Shown here one piece after another: positions 1-5,228 of a DNA stretch of 5,345 bases. The position numbers and the translations under genes are program-made. The first letter of the stretch is position 1. Each line of letters starts with the position of its first letter. The notes beneath the pieces are model-generated. The model saw only the letters and a program-made list of their open reading frames with translations, was not told where the DNA came from and ran no database searches. The stretch is from the NCBI GenBank assembly GCA_036514635.1, contig DATBWU010000168.1, positions 1 through 5,345 of the forward strand, written 5' to 3'. This stretch comes from DASSFZ01 sp036514635 (lineage in GTDB: Bacteria; Chloroflexota; Anaerolineae; Fen-1058).

Positions 1-51
1 GCCGAGTTCATCGGCGGGCGCACGCCGGCCATGGCGCAAGTTTCTGGGTAG
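1..51 (+). CDS. Possible 3' end of a gene entering from the left edge
   Basis: Reading from base 1 on the plus strand gives a 16-residue open frame, AEFIGGRTPAMAQVSG, ending in TAG at 49-51. No start is inside the window, so it could only be the C-terminus of a larger gene convergent with the VIT–VWA gene. The stop codon overlaps the first bases of the palindromic repeat at 50-98, so an insertion of that repeat may have supplied the present end of the protein. Another plus-strand frame is also open from the edge for longer, so the choice of frame is uncertain. No family can be recognised from 16 residues. Confidence 0.25.
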   Translation, partial: AEFIGGRTPAMAQVSG

Positions 52-98
52 CGCAGCGAAGGGTCTCGGCTTGTCGGGCAGAGATTCTTCGCTGCGCT
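50..98. repeat. Palindromic interspersed-type repeat, possible bidirectional terminator
   Basis: The arms 50-67 (AGCGCAGCGAAGGGTCTC) and 81-98 (GAGATTCTTCGCTGCGCT) pair over 18 positions, with two G·T wobbles at 62-63, around a 13-nt loop. The right arm continues as CAGCATGACA, so it closely resembles the TTCGCTGCGCTCAGAATGACA type of repeat that I recall as common between genes in many environmental bacterial genomes. It lies downstream of the minus-strand VIT–VWA stop (136) and next to the possible plus-strand stop at 49-51. This is the usual place for such elements, where an RNA hairpin could end or protect transcripts from either side. There is no T-run, so a role as an intrinsic terminator is only a suggestion. 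Confidence 0.6.
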
Positions 99-135
99 CA
101 GCATGACAATCTGCGGAGTTATTTCTTGACAAGCC

Positions 136-2394
136 CTAAGGGATGATCGTTTCCAAGAGACCCCGAATCCAGGTGAGCAGGTCGGTTACGAAGGTCCACC
201 CTTCAGCCGCATCATCAGGCTGTTGATCGAGGGCGGGGAGGGTATCGCCTGCATCCTGCACTGCGATTGTCTCGCCTGCGTAAGCGAAGAGCACGTTGCG
301 CCCCGTCTGCAAGAACGCGCGAATAGCGGGATCGGCGGCCAGCTTGAAATACTCGGGTGAGCCAAAGTCGATCTGCCGATCGACCGCGATATTTTGGGCG
401 ATCCACTCATCCGTGATCGAGAGGTTGGGATCGCTTTGACCCTTCAACAGCGCCAGATCGATGACCTGATTCGTCAGTTGGGCCAGGCTGTGCTGACCGC
501 TATTGAGGACATTCGCGCCCTGGGCCAGGTTCGCCTGTGCAGCGAGTTGATAGGCCTGGTTCTGAACGCGGGCCTGAATGGTCGTTTGACCTGACGCCTG
601 GTTCAACTCGGCCTGGTTACTGTAAAGCCCCATGTTGGCTGCCGATGCCGCGCCGCTATCCTGCGCTTGGATGACGAACGTGGTGTAGGGAGTGACCAGG
701 CCGTAGTTCAGACCTAGCGCCCGGATTTCTTCCACCAACGCGGCGCTTTCGCCTTCCACCCGCACCCGATCGAGCAGCTCGCCGATCCGCCGCGTGGCCC
801 ACAGCCGGGGCACGAAGTCGTTGTCGCCCATCTGCTCCAGATCAAACTGATAGGTGTACTCGCGTGACTCGTCTCCGGCGTAGCCGCGCACGCGAACGGT
901 GACGTTGGACGCGGCGGCTCGATAGCGCCCGGCGATCATCAGGCTGGAGCCTTGAAACAGGTCGGGAATCTGCTGCGGATATACGTCGCTGGCTTCCAGG
1001 CCATCGAAGTCCACCGAGACATCGGTGAGCACGGGATTGGCGATGCGCGTGTAGAAATCGGATAACATCGCCTCCAGGTTTTCGCCGGGCGGCACGTAGG
1101 TCACCGTCCCGCCGTTCTCATTCGCCAGGTGGTCGAGCAAGTGCGTGTTCACATCGTAGCCCACGCCGAAAACATGCAGGCGCGCTGCGATCGGCTCATT
1201 CGACCGGGCCGCCCGGCTGGCGATCAGAACCTCATCGGTGATGCCGGCGGTCGGCAGGCCATCGGTCAAGAACACGACGACCCGCGTTGCATCTGAACGT
1301 GGTGCGCTGCCGGCAAGGATAGACAGGCCGAGCTGCAGGGCAGCGTCCAGGTCTGTGCTGTTGTTGGCGTATAGACTGTCGACGAAGCGGCGGGCATCCG
1401 CCAGCGTTTGCGGCTCGACGGGTTGCAGCGTGTGCGAGAAGGCGAGCATCTGATCGTCGAAGCCGACAATGGAGAATCGATCGCGCGGATTGAGTTGGCC
1501 CAGGATGAAGTGCAGCGCATTCCTGGCTTGCTCGATCTTTTCGCCGGACATGCTGCCGGAGCGATCGATGACGAACACGATGTCTTTGGGTAAGACCTCG
1601 TCTCGCGCGACATTGATCTCCGGCGCGAATAGGAACAGGAAGTGATCGCGGTCGGCTCGCCGGCCGGTGAGCAGGCCGCTGCCGAACCCGCCTTCCGACG
1701 GCGCGAAAAAGAGGTCGAAGTTCTCGGCGGGTTGGACGTTCTGCGCGCTCCAGGTGATGCGCGCCCGGCCAGGGCCGATGCGCTCAGTAGTGACTGCGTG
1801 TGATGACGAGTACAGGCTGGATAGCCCGGAGGACGACGTGAGGCTGACGGTGATCGACACATCTTCCAGCGGTTGCGGCGAATAGCGCTCGGTGCTCAGA
1901 ATGTAGCGATAGTGATACAGTCCGCCGGTCGGGGCCAGCACTTGTTCGTATTCCAAGACCATCCGCCGCGAACCGAACGCGGGGATGGAGATGTCAAAGG
2001 CCAGCGTCTCCCAATCGACGTATTCGAGAAGCGACGGATCGCGGCGTTGAGCGATCACGTCGAACAGCATGGCGTTAGTCGCCGCAGGCGATTGCCGGGT
2101 AAGGGCCTGTGGCTGCCCGTCTACGGCCGCCTGAAATTCGGAGAGGATGGCGTCGGGCGGCACCGGGAACATATAGCGTCCCGCTACCGCGAAAGGCTGC
2201 GGATTGAAGAATTCCTGCTCGACGCGCGTTATCGCGTGGTGATCCCGGATATCGACAGTGACGTGATGATAGCGCACAGTCAAGTATTCGGCGTCGAGTG
2301 GTTCGGGCAGGATCATGCCATCGGCCAAAGCGACGCCGCCGGCCAGATTCAGTCCGATTGCGGTGATGAGGAGCGCGAGAACGACCTTACGCAT
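136..2394 (-). CDS. Secreted VIT domain and von Willebrand factor A domain protein
   Basis: This is a 752-residue exported protein, probably a cation-dependent adhesion or protein-binding factor; the ligand is unknown. Residues 1-24 form a Sec signal peptide: KR-type N-terminus, hydrophobic core and a likely SPase I site at ALA|DG (24/25). There is no lipobox cysteine. A VIT domain follows (about 35-155, including RDPSLLEY at 118-125), as in inter-alpha-trypsin inhibitor heavy chains and their bacterial relatives. The VWA domain (about 270-450) has a complete MIDAS: DRSGS at 277-281, Thr347 and Asp378 in LTDG, so metal binding is expected. After a beta-rich part and a conserved helix (LWATRRIGELLDRV, 531-544) comes a Gln/Asn/Ala-rich stretch (about 580-645). 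A C-terminal block with FGSPEYFKL (677-685) follows, then an amphipathic tail. No LPXTG motif, PEP-CTERM or clear C-terminal membrane anchor is seen. The start at 2394 is supported by GGAGG 7 nt upstream and by the signal peptide. The gene is probably transcribed alone, or partly by read-through from the kinase operon. Confidence 0.93.
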   Translation of the reverse strand: MRKVVLALLITAIGLNLAGGVALADGMILPEPLDAEYLTVRYHHVTVDIRDHHAITRVEQEFFNPQPFAVAGRYMFPVPPDAILSEFQAAVDGQPQALTRQSPAATNAMLFDVIAQRRDPSLLEYVDWETLAFDISIPAFGSRRMVLEYEQVLAPTGGLYHYRYILSTERYSPQPLEDVSITVSLTSSSGLSSLYSSSHAVTTERIGPGRARITWSAQNVQPAENFDLFFAPSEGGFGSGLLTGRRADRDHFLFLFAPEINVARDEVLPKDIVFVIDRSGSMSGEKIEQARNALHFILGQLNPRDRFSIVGFDDQMLAFSHTLQPVEPQTLADARRFVDSLYANNSTDLDAALQLGLSILAGSAPRSDATRVVVFLTDGLPTAGITDEVLIASRAARSNEPIAARLHVFGVGYDVNTHLLDHLANENGGTVTYVPPGENLEAMLSDFYTRIANPVLTDVSVDFDGLEASDVYPQQIPDLFQGSSLMIAGRYRAAASNVTVRVRGYAGDESREYTYQFDLEQMGDNDFVPRLWATRRIGELLDRVRVEGESAALVEEIRALGLNYGLVTPYTTFVIQAQDSGAASAANMGLYSNQAELNQASGQTTIQARVQNQAYQLAAQANLAQGANVLNSGQHSLAQLTNQVIDLALLKGQSDPNLSITDEWIAQNIAVDRQIDFGSPEYFKLAADPAIRAFLQTGRNVLFAYAGETIAVQDAGDTLPALDQQPDDAAEGWTFVTDLLTWIRGLLETIIP

Positions 2395-2401
2395 GGTAGT
2401 G

Positions 2402-2406
2402 CCTCC
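2402..2406 (-). promoter_or_regulatory. Strong ribosome binding site of the VIT–VWA gene
   Basis: The minus strand reads GGAGG, followed by 7 nt (CACTACC) and the ATG at 2394-2392. This is a consensus Shine-Dalgarno sequence at ideal spacing and fixes the start. It contrasts with the regulator and kinase genes, which have no comparable site. Confidence 0.85.
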
Positions 2407-2431
2407 GACAGGGATGTGCGATACATCCGGT

Positions 2432-2478
2432 AGTCTAGCGAGTGCGTGAGGCAGTTCTGTGACAAAGTGAGGACAAGC
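2432..2478 (-). promoter_or_regulatory. Candidate activated promoter with Pho-box-like repeats for the VIT–VWA gene
   Basis: On the minus strand three 7-mers lie at exact 11-bp steps: GCTTGTC (2478-2472), CTTTGTC (2467-2461) and a weaker AACTGCC (2456-2450). A possible -10, TAGACT (2437-2432), lies 12 nt beyond the last repeat, with no good -35 at 17 bp. This is the layout expected of a promoter whose -35 function is supplied by a bound OmpR/PhoB-class regulator. The predicted start near 2425 leaves a leader of about 30 nt that includes the GGAGG site. The stretch TTTGTCACAG differs by one base from TTTGCCACAG in front of the response-regulator gene. The repeats are directly visible; the promoter call and the identity of the binder are inference. 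Confidence 0.4.
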
Positions 2479-2504
2479 GGGGCGTAGTCGTGGGGCAACT
2501 CACA

Positions 2505-2524
2505 AAAATCCGGCTCTCCCGGCT
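2505..2524 (-). terminator. Weak candidate terminator of the kinase operon
   Basis: About 160 nt beyond the kinase stop, the minus strand reads GCCGGGAGAGCCGGATTTTT. CCGG can pair with CCGG across GAGAG, followed by A and five T. A 4-bp stem is short for an intrinsic terminator, so the operon may instead end elsewhere or read through into the VIT–VWA gene. Confidence 0.22.
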
Positions 2525-2540
2525 TTGGCGGGAATCGAAC

Positions 2541-2582
2541 CGCAAAGAACGCAAAGGACGCAAAGTTTTCTAGGGCTTTGCG
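2541..2582. repeat. 9-bp tandem repeat CGCAAAGRA with an inverted copy
   Basis: Three adjacent 9-mers, CGCAAAGAA, CGCAAAGGA and CGCAAAGTT (2541-2567), are followed after TTTTCTAGGG (2566-2575, overlapping the last TT) by the inverted core CTTTGCG (2576-2582). The third unit and the inverted copy can form a 7-bp stem with a 10-nt loop. The reverse reading, CTTTGCGTCCTTTGCG, matches a short repeat type that I recall from intergenic regions of many environmental bacteria and that often gives spurious LCVLCVLCG peptides. It lies in the 287-nt spacer between the kinase stop (2682) and the VIT–VWA start (2394). The rest of that spacer, 2583-2681, shows only a short inverted pair (CGCTCGCT 2581-2588 with AGCGAGCG 2671-2678). 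Confidence 0.6.
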
Positions 2583-2681
2583 CTCGCTTGCCTCGCGTAT
2601 TGTTGGCGAGGTTGCGCCCTCTGCGGTAGGACTTTTCGGTCCGATCCGGCAGAGCCAAGAACCCTTTTGCAGCGAGCGAAG

Positions 2682-4208
2682 TCACGGGGGAGGCGGCAAC
2701 GTGAAACTGGCCGTGGTGCCTACGCCCTCGTGGCTGTCCAGCCACAAGCGCCCGCCATGCGCCTGCACCAGGCTGTGGGCGATGGCGAATCCCAGCCCAT
2801 TGCCGCCCTGCGCGCGTGAGCGTGCCTTGTCGGCGCGATAGAAACGCTGGCCGACGCGCGGCAGGTCTGCCGCCGGAATACCGATGCCCTCGTCGCGCAC
2901 TTGAATCAACGCAAATCGCTCCGGCGTCGCGCTCACGCTCACCGTCACGCTTCCGCCCGGTCGAGAATACTTGAGTGCATTGTCCAGAAGGTTGACCATT
3001 ACTTGCGCGACCCGATCCGCATCCGCCCAGGCAGCGGGCGCATTGGGATCGATCTCCGCTCGCAGCGTCAACCCACGCGCCGCCGCCTGCGGGGCCAGCC
3101 GCTCGATCGTCTCCTGAACCAGCCCGGCCAAGTCCAGCCGTTCGCGGCGCAAATCGAGCGCCTGCGAGTCGGCGCGCGACAGCAATAGCAGATCGCTGAC
3201 GAGTCGAATGAGGCGATCGGTTTCACCCTCAATCGTTTCCAGGAAACGATCGCGCACTTCGAGATCGTCGATGGCTCCGCCGCGCAGCGTTTCCACCGTG
3301 CCCTTGAGCGAAGTGAGTGGCGTGCGCAACTCGTGCGACACGTTAGCGACGAAGTCGACTTGCATCTGCCGGGCGGCTTGCAGCCGCGCCATCATGTCGT
3401 TGAACGTGTGACTCAAGCGGCCAATCTCATCATGCGAGCGCGCCGGAACCGGTTGATCGAATCGGCCTTGAGCGACTGCCTCGGCGGCGGTGGTCAACGA
3501 GCGCAGCGGTCGAGTGATAGCGCGTGACAACAGCAGTCCAACCGCTCCAGAGGATACGAGAGCGATGGCTGTGGCGAGCATCCACCGGGCGCGCAAGTCC
3601 TGCAGCACCGCCAACACGTCTCCTAACGATTGACTCAGGTAGGCCACGCCGATCAGTTGATCGTTGAGCCTGGCCGGCAGCGCCACGGCGAGAGATGTCA
3701 CTTCACCGGTCGAATCGACGCGGCTGGCGTACTGGCCGGTCAGCGCCTGCGCCGCCAACGGATCGGTTCTCAAGTCGACGCCGAGGTCCGTTGCCTGCGA
3801 ATCGGCCATTACCTTCCCGTTCTTATCAAGGATGCGGATGCGCGTGTTCAATTGCGTCCCCAGCTGGATCGAGGCACGGCTGAGATACGACAGGTCTGAG
3901 TTGTCGGTAGTGGCAGTGTCGGGCGGGAAGAGATTCTCGGTTTGAAGCGATAAGTTGCCGTATTGCTGTTGCTGAACGGCGTTGTTGAGTGGAGCCTGAG
4001 CGTCGACCGTCGGGCCGGCGGTCAGTGCGCCAGGAATCAGAGCCTGCACGGTGATGCGCGCCTGGGCGATCAGGCTGTCTTCAGTCGCCTGTAGGAAATA
4101 CCGCTCCAAAAGAGAAAACAGCAATAATCCCGACAACCCCATCGCCAGGATGATCACAGTCAAATGGCTGAACACCAGACGCGGGCGGAGACCGGAGAAT
4201 ATCTTCAT
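2682..4208 (-). CDS. Membrane sensor histidine kinase (HAMP–HisKA–HATPase), PhoR/WalK-like
   Basis: This 508-residue sensor kinase autophosphorylates on histidine and passes the phosphate to the response regulator encoded just upstream. TM1 is at about 12-34 and TM2 at about 208-228. Between them is an extracytoplasmic sensor region of about 170 residues, with a QQQQ tract near 79-82 and a Cache/PAS-like strand pattern (RIRILDKNGKVMADS, 123-137). HAMP covers about 227-280. The H-box is FVANVSHELRTPLTS with the phospho-acceptor His292. The ATPase domain has the N-box (NLLDN, 406-410), G1 (DEGIGIP, 439-445), F-box (QRFYRAD, 454-460) and G2 (GGNGLG, 468-473), so the enzyme looks intact. There is no cytoplasmic PAS domain between HAMP and the H-box, unlike classical PhoR. 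The ATG lies in an ATGA overlap with the regulator's TGA stop and has no strong Shine-Dalgarno (only ACAAGAAAC before it), which points to translational coupling. The signal sensed cannot be read from the sequence. Confidence 0.93.
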   Translation of the reverse strand: MKIFSGLRPRLVFSHLTVIILAMGLSGLLLFSLLERYFLQATEDSLIAQARITVQALIPGALTAGPTVDAQAPLNNAVQQQQYGNLSLQTENLFPPDTATTDNSDLSYLSRASIQLGTQLNTRIRILDKNGKVMADSQATDLGVDLRTDPLAAQALTGQYASRVDSTGEVTSLAVALPARLNDQLIGVAYLSQSLGDVLAVLQDLRARWMLATAIALVSSGAVGLLLSRAITRPLRSLTTAAEAVAQGRFDQPVPARSHDEIGRLSHTFNDMMARLQAARQMQVDFVANVSHELRTPLTSLKGTVETLRGGAIDDLEVRDRFLETIEGETDRLIRLVSDLLLLSRADSQALDLRRERLDLAGLVQETIERLAPQAAARGLTLRAEIDPNAPAAWADADRVAQVMVNLLDNALKYSRPGGSVTVSVSATPERFALIQVRDEGIGIPAADLPRVGQRFYRADKARSRAQGGNGLGFAIAHSLVQAHGGRLWLDSHEGVGTTASFTLPPPP

Positions 4209-4912
4209 GTTTCTTGTGTGCCTGTACCCGCCGGCATTTTATAGCCCACACCCCGAACGGTCACGATGATTTCAGTGGTGGGTGCTGCCTGGCGCAGTTT
4301 TGTCCGCAAACGCTTGATGACCGCATCGACCACGCGCAGGTCGTCGCGGTAATCGTAGCCCCATACTTGCTCCAGAAGTTGTTCCCGGCTCAATACTTGA
4401 TCGGCATGACGGGCTAGTGTTTGCAGCATGGCGAACTCCAACGCGGTCAATTCCAACAAGACCGCGCCCCATCGGGCTTCGTGGCGGGCTGCGTCGATCG
4501 TTAATGCGCCGACCTGCACACTACTCGACGGCGCGGGTGGCGGTGGCGGAATCGCTCGCCGCAACACGTTCTTCACGCGCGCCATGAGTTCGCGGACGCT
4601 GAACGGCTTGACCACGTAATCGTCCGCGCCGAGTTCCAGCCCTACCACTCGATCAATTTCGGCGTCGCGCGCGGTGAGCATGATCACAGGTGTCTCGCAC
4701 TCGCGGCGCAGCAGGCGGTAGACGTCCAGCCCGTCCAGCTTGGGCAACATCAGGTCGAGAATGATCAGGTCGGGCTTCTCGCGCCGGGCCTGAGCCAGCG
4801 CTTCCTCGCCGTCTCGGGCGATGATCACCTCGAAGTTGGCGCGCTTCAAGTTGTACGCCAGCACGTCAATGATGGGGGGTTCGTCGTCGACGATCAGGAC
4901 TTTGGCTGTCAT
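4205..4912 (-). CDS. OmpR/PhoB-family response regulator
   Basis: This is a 235-residue DNA-binding response regulator, partner of the kinase that follows it with a 4-bp overlap. The receiver domain (about 3-118) has the acidic pair Asp9/Asp10, the phospho-acceptor Asp53 (LIILDLMLP), Thr80 and Lys102 (VKPF), all expected for an active switch. A linker with five prolines (122-126) leads to a winged-helix Trans_reg_C domain (about 133-228) with the recognition-helix region RVVDAVIKRLRTKLR and the C-terminal hairpin VRGVGYKM. The start at 4912 puts MTAKVLIVDD at the usual family N-terminus. An in-frame ATG at 4927 would add five residues (MAENA) and would lie only about 7 nt from the predicted transcription start. 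A far-upstream start at 5155 is rejected because it crosses the promoter and the tRNA-Cys gene. Neither plausible start has a good Shine-Dalgarno. It resembles PhoB most, but many OmpR-class regulators look alike. Confidence 0.93.
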   Translation of the reverse strand: MTAKVLIVDDEPPIIDVLAYNLKRANFEVIIARDGEEALAQARREKPDLIILDLMLPKLDGLDVYRLLRRECETPVIMLTARDAEIDRVVGLELGADDYVVKPFSVRELMARVKNVLRRAIPPPPPAPSSSVQVGALTIDAARHEARWGAVLLELTALEFAMLQTLARHADQVLSREQLLEQVWGYDYRDDLRVVDAVIKRLRTKLRQAAPTTEIIVTVRGVGYKMPAGTGTQET

Positions 4913-4926
4913 GGCGTTTTCTGCCA

Positions 4927-4958
4927 TCGAGTTTGTCCCGATTGTAGCCGAAACTCGA
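4927..4958. repeat. 8-bp inverted repeat flanking the -10 of the regulator promoter
   Basis: TCGAGTTT (4927-4934) and AAACTCGA (4951-4958) are perfect inverted copies separated by 16 bp. They enclose the -10 element at 4941-4946. One arm lies upstream of the predicted transcription start, so the transcript cannot fold this as a hairpin. If it is functional, it acts as a DNA site, for example for a second dimeric regulator. Confidence 0.4.
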
Positions 4959-4969
4959 AGCACCGTAAA
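4941..4969 (-). promoter_or_regulatory. Sigma70-type promoter of the regulator–kinase operon
   Basis: On the minus strand TTTACG (4969-4964) and TACAAT (4946-4941) are separated by 17 bp. They match the -35 and -10 consensus at 4 of 6 and 5 of 6 positions. Transcription should start near 4934, leaving a leader of about 7 nt to the ATG at 4927, or about 22 nt to the ATG at 4912. The position supports the short protein starts and rules out any start beyond 4934 from this promoter. Confidence 0.65.
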
Positions 4970-4997
4970 GACAAACTGTGGCAAACGAGAGACAAAC
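4970..4997 (-). promoter_or_regulatory. Triple direct repeat, candidate autoregulatory operator
   Basis: The minus strand shows GTTTGTC (4997-4991), GTTTGCC (4986-4980) and GTTTGTC (4976-4970), starting 11 and 10 bp apart. The last copy directly abuts the -35 hexamer. OmpR/PhoB-class regulators bind as head-to-tail dimers to direct repeats with an 11-bp period next to or overlapping the -35. The core TTGTC resembles the E. coli Pho box half-site CTGTCAT. Autoregulation by the downstream regulator is the simplest reading but is inferred. Confidence 0.55.
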
Positions 4998-5075
4998 GTG
5001 CGGCAGGGGAAGTACAATTTCTGTTTGGCGTATGTTTTCAAGAGTGGCTGAGTGATCAACGTGCAAGACTGTGCG

Positions 5076-5104
5076 TTGACATGCGTGGCGAGCTGAGGTA
5101 TTAT
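5076..5104 (+). promoter_or_regulatory. Near-consensus sigma70 promoter of tRNA-Cys
   Basis: A perfect TTGACA (5076-5081), a 17-bp spacer and TATTAT (5099-5104, 5 of 6 to consensus) predict transcription from about 5111, some 19 nt before the mature tRNA 5' end. The strength fits a stable RNA gene. The promoter is divergent from that of the regulator operon. Confidence 0.85.
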
Positions 5105-5129
5105 CACCACCGTCCAGTTTACTGGATCT

Positions 5130-5201
5130 GGCGACGTCGCCAAGTGGTAAGGCAAGGGTCTGCAAAACCCTCATGCGCGGGTTCAAGTCCCGCCGTCGCC
5201 T
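5130..5201 (+). tRNA. tRNA-Cys (anticodon GCA)
   Basis: A full cloverleaf can be drawn by hand. The acceptor stem GGCGACG (5130-5136) pairs perfectly with CGTCGCC (5194-5200). The D stem is GCC/GGC (5139-5141 with 5151-5153), with GG in its loop. The anticodon stem AGGGT/ACCCT encloses CTGCAAA, giving GCA at 5162-5164. The T stem GCGGG/CCCGC encloses TTCAAGT. The discriminator at 5201 is U, the identity base of cysteine tRNAs. The 3-bp D stem with an A·A opposition (13/22) is also seen in the E. coli tRNA-Cys. The CCA end is not encoded (CAA follows), so it must be added after transcription. It is a single-gene unit with its own promoter and terminator. Confidence 0.97.
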
Positions 5202-5202
5202 C

Positions 5203-5228
5203 AAAAGCCCTGATTTATCAGGGCTTTT
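5203..5228 (+). terminator. Intrinsic terminator of tRNA-Cys
   Basis: AAAAGCCCTGA (5203-5213) and TCAGGGCTTTT (5218-5228) are a perfect 11-bp inverted repeat around the 4-nt loop TTTA, with the descending arm ending in T4. It begins two bases after the discriminator, so processing must trim a short trailer. The A-tract on the other side would let it work in the minus direction too. Confidence 0.85.

Noticed and set aside
68..135. Inverted pair GGCTTGTC (68-75) and GACAAGCC (128-135)
   Set aside because: An 8-bp pair with a 52-nt gap, competing with the much stronger hairpin 50-98; likely chance or part of repeat decay.
1266..1862. 198-residue minus-strand frame inside the VIT–VWA gene
   Set aside because: It is an Ser/Arg/Pro-rich shadow in a different frame of a gene whose own frame has clear VIT and VWA motifs.
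1873..2433. 186-residue plus-strand frame opposite the VIT–VWA 5' end
   Set aside because: It is antisense to the signal peptide and VIT domain, with no recognisable motif; typical of long shadow frames in G+C-rich DNA.
2526..2544. tRNA T-arm-like string on the minus strand (GGTTCGATTCC)
   Set aside because: It matches the T-loop consensus and would suggest a tRNA remnant or att site, but the T stem pairs only 4 bp and no acceptor, anticodon or D arm is nearby.
2500..2745. 81-residue minus-strand frame overlapping the kinase 3' end
   Set aside because: It is out of frame with the kinase and its distinctive LCVLCVLCG part is just the CGCAAAGRA tandem repeat translated.
4928..5155. N-terminal extension of the response regulator to an ATG at 5155
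   Set aside because: The extra 76 residues have no receiver-domain match, cross the operon promoter and operator repeats, and run antisense into the tRNA-Cys gene.
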